Assembly: GCA_002493835.1 (NCBI GenBank)
Contig: DLAA01000035.1
Span: 6,212 to 40,165 of the forward strand
Reading direction: 5' to 3'
Length of the DNA stretch: 33,954 nucleotides
Origin: Lachnospiraceae bacterium UBA7060
GTDB lineage: Bacteria > Bacillota > Clostridia > Lachnospirales > Lachnospiraceae
A program made the position numbers and the translations under genes. The notes under the pieces are model-generated. The model was not told where the DNA came from. It did no database searches and worked only from the letters and a program-made list of their open reading frames with translations. Of this stretch, positions 23,279 to 31,504 are shown piece by piece; within the stretch, counting starts at the first letter, position 1; each line of letters starts with the position of its first letter.

Positions 23279-24196
23279 ATGGGTTTTTTTACGGATTTGA
23301 AGGATGACTTATCCCAGGCTGTCAATGAGCTGATGCCGGAGGAAGAGCAGCAGGCGGCTTTGGCTGCAGAAGGCCAGGCCGGCGGGCAGACAGTGCCTGC
23401 AGATGCATCTTCGGCAGATATGCTTGGATCCGTGGATTTAAGCGGTATGTTGGATAAGATAGAAGAGATGGGAGACGCGGAGCTTGTTGCTGTGTCTGAA
23501 ACAAAAGCGGCCGCGGCGGAGCCGGTTATAGAGGAGCCGGCGGTGGAAGCAGTGATAGAGGCACCTGTATTGGAGGAGCCCATGTTAGAAGAAAATGTAA
23601 TAGAGGAAGAGGAGGCAGAGCCGGTAATGGAAGTATTGGCAGCAGAAGTGGAAAAACCTGTAGAAAAAAGTGAAAAAACCCAGAATAGCGGAGGAAAAGG
23701 AAAGAACATGGAAGTACAGGCAAATCGCGTCGCAGTAGACGAGACGGCTGTTGTGACAGAAGGTATGACAATAACAGGTGATGTTGTATCGGAAGGTTCT
23801 ATGGAGCTGATCGGTACAGTAAACGGAAACATTGATATCCTCGGCAAATTGAATATCACAGGTACCATTCAGGGGAATTCTAAGGCAGCGGAAATTTATG
23901 CCGAGGGTGCGAAGATCAGCGGAGAGATAAGCAGCCAGGGCAGCGTGAAGATCGGCCAGAGTTCTGTAGTGATTGGAAATATTACTGCTACCAATGCAGT
24001 GATCGCAGGGGCTGTTAAGGGTGATATTGATGTGCACGGTCCGGTTATTCTGGATACCACAGCTATTGTGATGGGCAATATCAAATCCAAATCTGTGCAG
24101 ATTAATAACGGAGCTGTCATTGAAGGTATGTGTTCCCAGTGTTATGCAGATGTTAATCCGACATCCTTCTTTGAGGAGTTTAAAAAAAAGAAATAA
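23279..24196 (+). CDS. Bactofilin with an acidic N-terminal extension
   Basis: Bactofilins polymerise into filaments that place cell-wall enzymes. The C-terminal part (about residues 150-285) is the right-handed beta-helix core with repeating short strands: VVTEGMTITGDVVSEGSMEL, GTVNGNIDILGKLNITG, AEIYAEGAKISGEI, VKGDIDVHGPVILDT. The N-terminal 140 residues are long for the family and very acidic, rich in Glu, Ala, Val and Pro, with a short amphipathic start (MGFFTDLKDDLSQAV). The extension probably mediates membrane or partner contact. GGAGG precedes the ATG. The adjacent deacetylase is the likely client. Confidence 0.92.
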   Translation: MGFFTDLKDDLSQAVNELMPEEEQQAALAAEGQAGGQTVPADASSADMLGSVDLSGMLDKIEEMGDAELVAVSETKAAAAEPVIEEPAVEAVIEAPVLEEPMLEENVIEEEEAEPVMEVLAAEVEKPVEKSEKTQNSGGKGKNMEVQANRVAVDETAVVTEGMTITGDVVSEGSMELIGTVNGNIDILGKLNITGTIQGNSKAAEIYAEGAKISGEISSQGSVKIGQSSVVIGNITATNAVIAGAVKGDIDVHGPVILDTTAIVMGNIKSKSVQINNGAVIEGMCSQCYADVNPTSFFEEFKKKK

Positions 24197-24248
24197 GTCC
24201 GGGCGCATAGAGGAGAAAGGTTGAATAAATTCTCTGATGAGCAATTTA

Positions 24249-24283
24249 GTTCAACAAACTGAACAAGTTCAGCGTAAAACGCT
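24249..24283 (+). other. Alternative hairpins in the pyrH leader
   Basis: GTTCA (24249-24253), TGAAC (24260-24264) and GTTCA (24267-24271) allow two mutually exclusive stems. The second extends to CTGAAC-AA-GTTCAG. A further AGCGT-AAA-ACGCT stem (24271-24283) follows and overlaps it by two bases. This ends 17 nt before the pyrH ATG and may influence its translation. Confidence 0.4.
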
Positions 24284-24300
24284 TCGGAATGGAGGGAAAT

Positions 24301-24996
24301 ATGAAGCGTATACTCTTGAAGTTAAGCGGAGAAGCTCTGGCGGGTGAAAAAAGGACAGGGCTTGATGAGGAAACAGTGCGTGGTGTGGCCTTGCAGGTGA
24401 AGCAGCTGGTGGACGATGGGATACAGGTGGGAATCGTGATCGGCGGCGGTAATTTTTGGCGCGGCCGGTCCAGTGAAAACATTGACAGGACGAAGGCGGA
24501 TCAGATTGGAATGCTTGCTACGGTTATGAACTGTATCTATGTGTCTGAGATTTTCAGATCTGTAGGTATGATGACGTCTGTGCTTACCCCGTTTGAATGC
24601 GGCTCCTTTACAAAGGTTTATTCCAAGGACAGGGCCAATAAGTATTTTGCAAAAAATATAGTAGTCTTTTTTGCGGGGGGAACAGGTCACCCTTACTTCT
24701 CCACAGATACAGGGGTAGTACTCCGGGCTGTTGAAGTGGATGCAGATGTGATTCTTTTGGCGAAGGCGGTGGACGGGGTTTATGACGACGATCCTCGTCA
24801 TAATCCGAATGCTAGGAAGTATGATGAAGTTTCCATTGAAGAGGTGATTGCAAAAAACCTGCAGGTGGTGGACATGACAGCTTCCATTCTGGCGCGGGAT
24901 AACAAAATGCCTATGTGGGTGTTTGGCTTGAATCAAAAGAACAGCATTGTCAACACTGTCAAAGGTGAATTTAACGGTACAAAGGTGACTGTATAG
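24301..24996 (+). CDS. pyrH: UMP kinase
   Basis: PyrH phosphorylates UMP to UDP, a branch point for RNA, DNA and cell-wall sugar nucleotides. The 231-residue protein has the amino-acid-kinase fold motifs: KLSGEALAG at the N-terminus, VIGGGNFWRG, FFAGGTGHPYFSTDT and VDGVYDDDP. I use ATG 24301 with GGAGGGA just upstream; an ATG 12 nt earlier overlaps that site. Neighbours frr, uppS, cdsA and dxr follow in the common bacterial order. The usual rpsB-tsf genes are not upstream; a bactofilin gene is there instead. Confidence 0.97.
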   Translation: MKRILLKLSGEALAGEKRTGLDEETVRGVALQVKQLVDDGIQVGIVIGGGNFWRGRSSENIDRTKADQIGMLATVMNCIYVSEIFRSVGMMTSVLTPFECGSFTKVYSKDRANKYFAKNIVVFFAGGTGHPYFSTDTGVVLRAVEVDADVILLAKAVDGVYDDDPRHNPNARKYDEVSIEEVIAKNLQVVDMTASILARDNKMPMWVFGLNQKNSIVNTVKGEFNGTKVTV

Positions 24997-24998
24997 TC

Positions 24999-25046
24999 GA
25001 TGCAGACCTGTTGGTCAGCATCACAAGAATTACTGTGTAATTCTTG
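24999..25046 (+). other. Two tandem hairpins between pyrH and frr
   Basis: GATGC-A-GACC / GGTC-A-GCATC (24999-25022) is followed by CAAGAATTAC / GTAATTCTTG (25024-25046, 10 perfect bp, 3-nt loop). No clean T-run follows, so they look like RNA processing or stability elements, or weak attenuators, rather than a terminator. Confidence 0.5.
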
Positions 25047-25076
25047 ATGTGGATTTTATTTGGGAGGATTACAGAT

Positions 25077-25628
25077 ATGGACGAGAGATTGAAGCCCTAT
25101 GAGCAAAAAATGCAAAAGTCCTATGATTTTCTGGTGAATGATCTGGGTGCAATCCGTGCCGGGCGTGCCAATCCCCATGTCCTTGATAAGATCAAGGTGA
25201 ATTACTACGGAACACCCACACCGATTCAGCAGGTGGGTAATATCACAGTTCCGGAGGCGAGGGTTTTGCAGATTGCGCCATGGGAAAAGAGTTTGATCAA
25301 GGAGATAGAAAAAGCGATTATGGCGTCGGATGTGGGTATTACGCCCTCTAACGATGGCTCATTGATCCGGCTGGTATTCCCAGAACTCACAGAGGAGCGT
25401 CGTAAGGAGCTTGTGAAGGATATCAAGAAGCGGGGCGAGGACAATAAAGTGGCGATCCGCAATACCAGACGGGACGGCAACGATGCATTGAAGAAGCTTG
25501 CGAAGGCAGAGGTTTCTGAGGATGAGATTAAAGAGCTCGAGGACAAGCTGCAGAAACTGACAGACAAGTTCATCAAGGATGTGGATAAGCTGGTGGAGGA
25601 GAAATCAAGAGAGATCCTGACTGTTTAA
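25077..25628 (+). CDS. frr: Ribosome recycling factor
   Basis: With EF-G, the factor splits post-termination ribosomes. The 183-residue length is standard, and the conserved segments are visible: LGAIRAGRANPHVLDKI, YYGTPTPIQQVGNI, PEARVLQIAPWEKS and NDGSLIRLVFPELTEERRKEL. I start at ATG 25077, with GGGAGG at 25062-25067; upstream in-frame Met codons (25044) lack a ribosome binding site and would add residues unlike the family. Tandem hairpins separate it from pyrH and a terminator follows it. Confidence 0.97.
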   Translation: MDERLKPYEQKMQKSYDFLVNDLGAIRAGRANPHVLDKIKVNYYGTPTPIQQVGNITVPEARVLQIAPWEKSLIKEIEKAIMASDVGITPSNDGSLIRLVFPELTEERRKELVKDIKKRGEDNKVAIRNTRRDGNDALKKLAKAEVSEDEIKELEDKLQKLTDKFIKDVDKLVEEKSREILTV

Positions 25629-25640
25629 CAAATTGTTTAG

Positions 25641-25681
25641 AGGGGCTTACAGAATGTTGGATTCTGTTGCCCCTTTCGTTT
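25641..25681 (+). terminator. Intrinsic terminator after frr
   Basis: AGGGGC (25641-25646) pairs with GCCCCT (25669-25674), enclosing a CAGAAT/ATTCTG stem (25650-25655 with 25661-25666) and followed by TTCGTTT. The T-run is interrupted by CG, so some read-through into uppS is likely. Confidence 0.7.
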
Positions 25682-25746
25682 AGCAGTTTACATAATATAT
25701 GAAATTGGAAGAATACTCTGAGAAAGTATATTTGAGCGAGGAAATT

Positions 25747-26463
25747 ATGGGGGAAGAAAATAAAATGCCACAGCATGTGGCAATCATTTTAGATGGGAAC
25801 GGCAGGTGGGCTAAGAGCAAAGGAATGCCGCGAAATTATGGACATGTGCAGGGTGCAAAGACGGTGGAGGTGATCTGCGAGGAGGCTTACCGCATGGGGA
25901 TACAGTATCTGACAGTGTATGCATTTAGCACAGAGAATTGGGAAAGACCGGCGGACGAGGTGGATGCGCTGATGGGGCTTCTTCGGAACTATATGAAGAC
26001 CTGTCTGAAGACAGCGGCAAAAAATAACATGTGTGTTCGTGTGATCGGAGAGAAGTCCAGGCTCGATGACGATATCAGGAAACGGATTGAGGAGCTGGAG
26101 GAGGCCACAAAGAACAATACAGGACTGCATTTTCAGATCGCAATCAATTATGGAGGCAGGGATGAGATTGTCCGCGCTGCGAGAATGCTTTCCAAAAGAG
26201 TGCAGGCTGGGGAATTTGCGCCGGAGGATATCACACAGGAACGGTTTGCAGATGCTTTGGATACAGCGGGAATACCGGAGCCGGATCTTTTGATCCGGAC
26301 ATGCGGGGAGCAGCGGATTTCGAATTTCCTGCTCTGGCAGCTGGCATATACCGAGTTCTACTTTACACCGGTGGCCTGGCCCGATTTCTCAAAAGAAGAA
26401 TTAGAGAGGGCCGTTGCGGCATATAATAAGAGGGACAGACGCTATGGTCTTGTCAGAGAATAG
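25747..26463 (+). CDS. uppS: Undecaprenyl diphosphate synthase
   Basis: UppS condenses isopentenyl diphosphate units onto farnesyl diphosphate to make the C55 lipid carrier for cell-wall synthesis. The 238-residue protein has the catalytic Asp16 in ILDGNGRWA, HVQGAKTV, YAFSTENWERP, INYGGRDEI and LLIRTCGEQRISNFLLWQLAYTE. The usual Ser in RTSGEQR is Cys here, a mild variation. I start at ATG 25747 with GAGG 5 nt upstream; ATG 25699 would add 16 residues but has no ribosome binding site. It is followed by cdsA 11 nt later. Confidence 0.95.
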   Translation: MGEENKMPQHVAIILDGNGRWAKSKGMPRNYGHVQGAKTVEVICEEAYRMGIQYLTVYAFSTENWERPADEVDALMGLLRNYMKTCLKTAAKNNMCVRVIGEKSRLDDDIRKRIEELEEATKNNTGLHFQIAINYGGRDEIVRAARMLSKRVQAGEFAPEDITQERFADALDTAGIPEPDLLIRTCGEQRISNFLLWQLAYTEFYFTPVAWPDFSKEELERAVAAYNKRDRRYGLVRE

Positions 26464-26474
26464 GGGGACGCTGT

Positions 26475-27323
26475 ATGTTTCGTACAAGATTGTTGAGCGG
26501 TATTCTGCTGGTGGTGGCTGCTCTGGCAGTTCTGATTATGGGCGGATCCCTTCTCGCAACGGTTTTGTTTCTGATTTCTGTCATTGCCTACCGTGAGCTT
26601 TCTGGAGCATGCGGGATACGCAAGGAGGGGGAGAAAACCTGCCTTCCTGAGATAGTAGGCTGTGCGATGACGATTGTGTATTATGGAGCGCTTGGATTAT
26701 CTTTGTCCTTTGGAGCTGCGGCTGTCCACACTGCCATGCTGTTCGTAGTTGTGGCGGTATTTTTGCTTTTTTTGTTTGTCTATGTGTTTACTTTTCCGAG
26801 GTATCACGCAAATCAGATTATGTCTGCCATGTTTTCTTTTCTCTATGGGCCTGTGATGCTGTCTTTTCTTTATTTGTTGAGAGAAGGGTTTGAGGAAGGC
26901 ATTTATCTGGTCTGGTTTGTGTTTTTGGCCTCTTGGGGGAGCGATACTTGCGCTTACTGTGCGGGAGTACTGTTTGGCAAACATAAAATGGCGCCTAAAC
27001 TAAGTCCGAAGAAGTCCGTTGAGGGCGCGGTGGGCGGCGTTCTGGGGGCAGCGTTGTTGTTTGTTATCTATACACAGCTTGTGATTAACAAATATACCAT
27101 GATCACGCTGCCACTGCCATTTGCTGCGGTACTCGGCGCGATGGGAGCGGTGATCTCCATGGTGGGGGATCTGGCGGCTTCCGCTGTGAAAAGGGATCAC
27201 GATATTAAGGATTATGGGAAACTAATACCGGGGCACGGTGGGATAATGGATCGATTTGACAGTGTGATCGTAGCGGCGCCGATGATTTACGCGGGTGTTG
27301 CGCTGTTGATGTTTTTGGGGTGA
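26475..27323 (+). CDS. cdsA: Phosphatidate cytidylyltransferase
   Basis: CdsA makes CDP-diacylglycerol from phosphatidic acid and CTP, the precursor of membrane phospholipids. The 282-residue polytopic membrane protein carries the complete C-terminal family signature SAVKRDHDIKDYGKLIPGHGG followed by IMDRFDS (residues about 236-264), plus WGSDTCAYCAGVLFGKHK and PKKSVEGAVGG. It lies directly between uppS and dxr; the dxr ATG is 17 nt after its stop. Co-transcription joins phospholipid synthesis to isoprenoid carrier synthesis, as in many bacteria. Confidence 0.96.
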   Translation: MFRTRLLSGILLVVAALAVLIMGGSLLATVLFLISVIAYRELSGACGIRKEGEKTCLPEIVGCAMTIVYYGALGLSLSFGAAAVHTAMLFVVVAVFLLFLFVYVFTFPRYHANQIMSAMFSFLYGPVMLSFLYLLREGFEEGIYLVWFVFLASWGSDTCAYCAGVLFGKHKMAPKLSPKKSVEGAVGGVLGAALLFVIYTQLVINKYTMITLPLPFAAVLGAMGAVISMVGDLAASAVKRDHDIKDYGKLIPGHGGIMDRFDSVIVAAPMIYAGVALLMFLG

Positions 27324-27340
27324 TGAGGAGTGAAGTACAA

Positions 27341-28501
27341 ATGAAAAAAATAGGTATTCTGGGTTCAACAGGGTCTATTGGGACACAGACACTTGATATT
27401 GTCAGAAAGGAGAGGGACCTGGAGGTGGTGTCCCTGGCAGCCGGCTCTAATGTATCGCTTTTAGAGAAGCAGATCAGGGAATTCAAACCAAAGACAGCCG
27501 CACTTTGGGATGAAGAGGCGGCTTCGGATTTGAAACAGCGGGTAAGCGACATGCCGGTGCGCGTGGTCAGCGGTATGGACGGCCTTTTAGAGGTATCCAC
27601 AATAGAAGAAATGGAAGTGCTGGTCACCGGGATTGTGGGGATGATAGGCATCAGGCCCACTATTGCGGCCATAGAGGCAGGGAAGAATATTGCACTTGCA
27701 AACAAGGAGACGCTGGTGACGGCAGGTCATATTATTATGCCGCTGGCTAAGAAGAAGGGCAGTTCCATTCTGCCAGTGGACAGTGAGCACAGTGCCATTT
27801 TCCAGTCGTTACACGGGGAGAACAAAGAGCGGGTGGAGAAGATCCTGCTTACGGCTTCCGGAGGTCCTTTTCGTGGGAAGAGAAGAGAAGAACTTGCAGA
27901 TATGACTGTGGAGGATGCGTTGAAGCATCCGAACTGGTCTATGGGGAAGAAAGTTACCATCGACTCTGCTTCCCTCTGTAACAAGGGACTTGAGGTGATG
28001 GAGGCTAAATGGCTCTTTGACGTGGAGCTTTCACAGATTGAGGTGGTGGTGCATCCCCAGAGTATTCTCCACTCGGCAGTGCAGTTTGCGGATGGCGGGA
28101 TAATGGGACAGATGGGCGTGCCAGATATGAAGCTGCCCATTCAGTATGCTCTGTTTTATCCGGACAGAAGGCCCATGGATGCAGGAAGAGTGGACTTATG
28201 TAAACTTGGAAGCCTCACCTTTGAGAAACCGGATATAGATACTTTCCGAGGATTGGCTCTGGCATATCGGGCTGCTGAGAGGGGTGGATCTCTGCCCACA
28301 GTGTTTAATGCGGCCAATGAGAAAGCGGTAGCGCTCTTTTTGGCAAAGAAAATTCGCTTTCTACAGATACCGGAGTTGATCGAAGCGGCCATGGATGCGC
28401 ACCAGGTGAAGGAAGAACCGACAGTGGAGGATATCCTGGCAGCAGAGGCAGAGACTTACGAATATATTAGACAAGAATTTGGAGAGCAGCGGTTTGATTA
28501 G
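27341..28501 (+). CDS. dxr: 1-deoxy-D-xylulose 5-phosphate reductoisomerase
   Basis: Dxr carries out the NADPH-dependent rearrangement and reduction of DXP to MEP, the first committed step of the MEP isoprenoid route. The 386-residue protein has the N-terminal nucleotide motif ILGSTGSIGTQTLDIV, the metal site VDSEHSAIFQ, ASGGPFRG, and HPNWSMGKKVTIDSAS with NKGLEVMEA. The ATG at 27341 has GAGGAG 10 nt upstream; a GTG at 27320 overlaps the cdsA stop and lacks a ribosome binding site. The end overlaps the start of rseP. ispG, another MEP-pathway gene, lies further downstream. Confidence 0.97.
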   Translation: MKKIGILGSTGSIGTQTLDIVRKERDLEVVSLAAGSNVSLLEKQIREFKPKTAALWDEEAASDLKQRVSDMPVRVVSGMDGLLEVSTIEEMEVLVTGIVGMIGIRPTIAAIEAGKNIALANKETLVTAGHIIMPLAKKKGSSILPVDSEHSAIFQSLHGENKERVEKILLTASGGPFRGKRREELADMTVEDALKHPNWSMGKKVTIDSASLCNKGLEVMEAKWLFDVELSQIEVVVHPQSILHSAVQFADGGIMGQMGVPDMKLPIQYALFYPDRRPMDAGRVDLCKLGSLTFEKPDIDTFRGLALAYRAAERGGSLPTVFNAANEKAVALFLAKKIRFLQIPELIEAAMDAHQVKEEPTVEDILAAEAETYEYIRQEFGEQRFD

Positions 28502-29567
28502 AACAATTATTTTATTTATAATTATATTTGGTTTGGTAGTGATTTCTCACGAGATGGGACACTTTTTGATTGGCAGGAAAAATGGAATTCGAGTGGTGGA
28601 GTTTGCGGTGGGAATGGGACCGACACTTTTTTCTTTCACAAAGGGCGGGACGAAATATTCCTTAAAACTTCTTCCTCTTGGCGGTGCCTGTATGTTTGAC
28701 GGGGAAGATGGAGTAGAACAGGAACGAGAGAACAGAGTGGAGGTTTCGCCGGAAGGTAAGTCATTTACGGAGGCTGGCGTTTGGGCGCGTATTGCCACTG
28801 TCTTTGCAGGTCCTTTTTTTAACTTCATTTTAGCTTTTGTGGTGGCGGTGATTTTGAGTGCTTTCTCAGGAGCCGATCTGCCCGTGGTGGGTACTGTCAC
28901 CGAGAATTCTGCAGCCAGCGAAGCAGGGCTTAAAACGGGAGATGTGATTACTAAAATTGGCAGGGAACCGATTCACTTTTATCGGGAAGTTATGTTGATT
29001 TCTTCCCTGAACCGGGGAGAGACAATGGAAATCACATACGAGAGGGACGGACAGAAGGCTGTGACTGCATTATCTCCCAAATACAGTGAGGATGACGGAC
29101 GTTATTATATGGGAATCACTAACGCCGGTGTTTATCTGGAATGTAATCCACTGCAGGTGTTTCAGTATGGCTTTTATGAGGTGGAATACTGGGTCAAAAT
29201 CACTTACAAAAGTCTGCGTATGCTGGTGATGGGGCAGGTGTCAAAGGATGATGTGTCGGGACCTGTAGGCATTGCCCAGCTGGTGGGGGAGAGTTATGAC
29301 CAGGCGGAGAAAAACTACGGTACATCCTATGCAATTCTGACTATGCTGGAGATTGTGGTGCTTTTGTCGGTGAATCTGGGTATTATGAACCTTTTGCCAA
29401 TCCCGGCGCTGGACGGCGGGCGTCTGGTATTCATGCTGGTGGAAGTGATCAGGGGCAAGCCTGTGCCGCCGGAGAAGGAGGGCATGGTTCATTTCGCCGG
29501 GCTTGTGGTATTGATGGTATTAATGGTATTTATTATGTATAATGATATTATGAGATTGGTAAGATAA
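28494..29567 (+). CDS. rseP: RseP/site-2 membrane metalloprotease
   Basis: This intramembrane zinc protease (RasP/YluC type in Firmicutes) cleaves membrane-embedded substrates such as anti-sigma factors and leftover signal peptides. The 357-residue protein has the HExxH site SHEMGHF (His19, Glu20, His23) in its first membrane helix, a PDZ domain (about residues 125-200; SAASEAGLKTGDVITKIG) and the third ligand motif NLLPIPALDGGRL. I start at TTG 28494, with GGAG 9 nt upstream inside dxr; an earlier TTG at 28479 is the alternative. The gene overlaps dxr by 8 nt, so it is probably translationally coupled. A strong terminator follows. Confidence 0.94.
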   Translation: MIRTIILFIIIFGLVVISHEMGHFLIGRKNGIRVVEFAVGMGPTLFSFTKGGTKYSLKLLPLGGACMFDGEDGVEQERENRVEVSPEGKSFTEAGVWARIATVFAGPFFNFILAFVVAVILSAFSGADLPVVGTVTENSAASEAGLKTGDVITKIGREPIHFYREVMLISSLNRGETMEITYERDGQKAVTALSPKYSEDDGRYYMGITNAGVYLECNPLQVFQYGFYEVEYWVKITYKSLRMLVMGQVSKDDVSGPVGIAQLVGESYDQAEKNYGTSYAILTMLEIVVLLSVNLGIMNLLPIPALDGGRLVFMLVEVIRGKPVPPEKEGMVHFAGLVVLMVLMVFIMYNDIMRLVR

Positions 29568-29593
29568 ATTTGCGCGATAAATAACAGCTTTAT

Positions 29594-29631
29594 GCAGACA
29601 GAGAGAATATCTTCTGTCTGCTTGTTTTTTT
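29594..29631 (+). terminator. Intrinsic terminator after rseP
   Basis: GCAGACAGA (29594-29602) pairs perfectly with TCTGTCTGC (29613-29621) around a 10-nt loop; after TTG comes a run of seven T (29625-29631). It closes the uppS-rseP unit. Confidence 0.9.
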
Positions 29632-29650
29632 AGAAAAAACATAGTAAAAT
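29622..29650 (+). promoter_or_regulatory. Possible promoter for the phosphatase/kinase pair
   Basis: TTGTTT (29622-29627) and TAAAAT (29645-29650) are 17 bp apart. The -35 box sits within the T-rich tail of the rseP terminator, giving a back-to-back end and start. The remaining leader to 29792 shows nothing clear apart from AAGGAGG before the ATG. Confidence 0.4.
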
Positions 29651-29792
29651 GTTTATATCAAATCTCGTTCGAAGATTTAAAAGTGATTGCAGCGGGCATC
29701 CCGCAAAATTCTCTGTCATTTGCGTTTGTTTTTATACAGGAAATAGTGAAGACACATGTTATTTTAAGTAAAAAGGAGGCAGGAGTAAGAAT

Positions 29793-30518
29793 ATGCAGTA
29801 TTTGACAAATGTATATTGGTGCCAGGGGAGTGAGGCAGAAAAAAACCAGGATTCTGTCGTGCTTCAACAGGTATTAACACGCCGAGGGCGTGTGCTCATG
29901 GCAGCGGTATGCGATGGTATGGGGGGCATTTCCTCAGGAGAGGTGGCAAGCGGCTATGTGACGGAGGAGCTTCAGGCGTGGTTTTACAGAGAGCTTATTT
30001 GTATGGTGCAGAAAAGAAAGAGGTGCTGGGTGATACGCAGATCATTGGATCGTCTGGTGTTTCATATGCAGAGGCAGTTGCAGCGGTACGCGGCGCATAA
30101 GGAGCTGTCATTGGGAACTACCATGACAGTGCTCGTGGTGTGGGAGAGAACTTGGATGCTTTGGCATTTGGGGGACAGCAGGGCTTATCGCTTTCGGGGA
30201 AAGAGAGTGGAACAGCTGTCCAAGGATCATGTGTACGGCGCAGGACAGCTGACAAAATGTTTGGGGAGTTTTGGATACTTTGTGCCAGAGCACAGAATGG
30301 GTGTACTAAATCCGGGAGAAGGGATATTGCTGTGCACGGACGGTTTTTGGAGGCTGATATCCGGGGAGGAGTTGAGGGATGTGATGAATTCCAGTGAGCT
30401 TGCGGAAGAAGAACAGATCGGGCGGCGGCTCAAAGAGATTGGTTGTGTGTGTATGAAGCGAGGTGAGCGGGACAACTTGTCGGCAGTGTATGTGAAGCTC
30501 GCAAAAGAGTTTACATGA
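29793..30518 (+). CDS. PP2C-family protein serine/threonine phosphatase
   Basis: The 241-residue soluble protein has the PPM/PP2C motif series: NQDS (Asp20), VCDGMGG (Asp41, Gly42), GTTMTVL, HLGDSRAYRF, LLCTDGFW and RDNLSAVYV, supplying the metal-binding Asp residues. It would remove phosphate from Ser/Thr residues. A Ser/Thr kinase gene starts 45 nt downstream, so the two form a kinase/phosphatase pair. The usual Firmicutes PrpC/PrkC pair lies near rsgA and has a PASTA kinase; here the location and kinase type differ. AAGGAGG precedes the ATG. Confidence 0.93.
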   Translation: MQYLTNVYWCQGSEAEKNQDSVVLQQVLTRRGRVLMAAVCDGMGGISSGEVASGYVTEELQAWFYRELICMVQKRKRCWVIRRSLDRLVFHMQRQLQRYAAHKELSLGTTMTVLVVWERTWMLWHLGDSRAYRFRGKRVEQLSKDHVYGAGQLTKCLGSFGYFVPEHRMGVLNPGEGILLCTDGFWRLISGEELRDVMNSSELAEEEQIGRRLKEIGCVCMKRGERDNLSAVYVKLAKEFT

Positions 30519-30563
30519 TGCTATCTTATATTGTTTATATCAGAGATTGGATGGAGGAAAAGT

Positions 30564-31454
30564 ATGTGTGAAGAAATGCGGTTGGGAAGATACAGAATGA
30601 TTAAGCCTCTGGGACAGGGCGGTGAGGGCTGTGTCTGGCTGGCAGAGGACGAGAGTCTCTCCAGGATGGCGGCAGTGAAGCAGCTTTGGGATGAGGACGA
30701 GAAGCGAATCAGAAAGGAAGCTGTTTTTCTGCGGGATCTGAGACATCCCATGCTGCCGTTGGTTTATGACCTTTTTTATGCACAGGGGCAAGGTCTTTCT
30801 TTTCCAATGGAAGAGGGGTGGTATTTAGTAATGGAATATATAGATGGAATAAGTTTACATAAGTATATTGAAACCAAAGGGAAAATGGAGGAGGAACAGG
30901 TGTTCCTGTGGGCGGAGGCTATTCTTGATGTTTTGGCATATCTTCATACGAGGAAAACACCTGTTATATATAGAGATTTGAAAGCTGATAATATCATGGT
31001 GTGCCGGGATGGAGGCCTTAAGCTGGTGGATTTTGGAGCGGCAGTTTTTAGAAGTTTTGGGGAAGGGATTAACAGTGAAATGGTGTATACGATGGGTTAT
31101 GCTGCGCCGGAGCAGCTGAAAGTGTGCGGCGGGGGTGCTAATGCGGACGAGAGGAGTGATATCTATGCTTTCGGCAAGATCCTCTATTTTATGATTACCG
31201 GGGTAGATCCTGGGGTGCCGCCATATACGACACTGCCTGCTTCCCTTTACAATCCGTTGATTTCTGAGGAATTGGAACGGGTAATTACTCGTTGTACCTG
31301 CGAGGAGCCAAGGGCGCGCTATCAGGTGGCCAAGGAAGTTTTGGCGGATCTGATGGCGGGACCACGCAGGAGAGGGGGCAGACGGAGAAGTTTTGTACGG
31401 CATGTGGAGAAACAGGTTTATCTGACGACGAAGGAAGGCGTTGGCCTGCTATGA
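30564..31454 (+). CDS. Soluble serine/threonine protein kinase
   Basis: The 296-residue protein is a Hanks-type kinase domain with almost nothing else. Visible are the Gly-rich loop GQGGEG (17-22), Lys39 in AAVKQ, the catalytic loop YRDLKADN (Asp138), the metal-binding DFG (156-158) and APE (181-183). YRD replaces HRD, and Ala replaces the common Pro after the catalytic Lys. There is no membrane helix and no PASTA domain; the protein ends in an Arg-rich tail (about 268-280). I start at ATG 30564 with GGAGG 6 nt upstream. It pairs with the phosphatase upstream. Substrates are unknown. Confidence 0.93.
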   Translation: MCEEMRLGRYRMIKPLGQGGEGCVWLAEDESLSRMAAVKQLWDEDEKRIRKEAVFLRDLRHPMLPLVYDLFYAQGQGLSFPMEEGWYLVMEYIDGISLHKYIETKGKMEEEQVFLWAEAILDVLAYLHTRKTPVIYRDLKADNIMVCRDGGLKLVDFGAAVFRSFGEGINSEMVYTMGYAAPEQLKVCGGGANADERSDIYAFGKILYFMITGVDPGVPPYTTLPASLYNPLISEELERVITRCTCEEPRARYQVAKEVLADLMAGPRRRGGRRRSFVRHVEKQVYLTTKEGVGLL

Positions 31455-31504
31455 CCGTTCCGTTTTATGTGACTACGCTCCCAGGCGGTTGGCAATTTCC
31501 TTTG

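Noticed and set aside
23272..23868. Ser-rich antisense open frame opposite the bactofilin N-terminus
   Set aside because: It is the mirror of a Glu/Ala-rich coding region; there is no promoter or ribosome binding site support.
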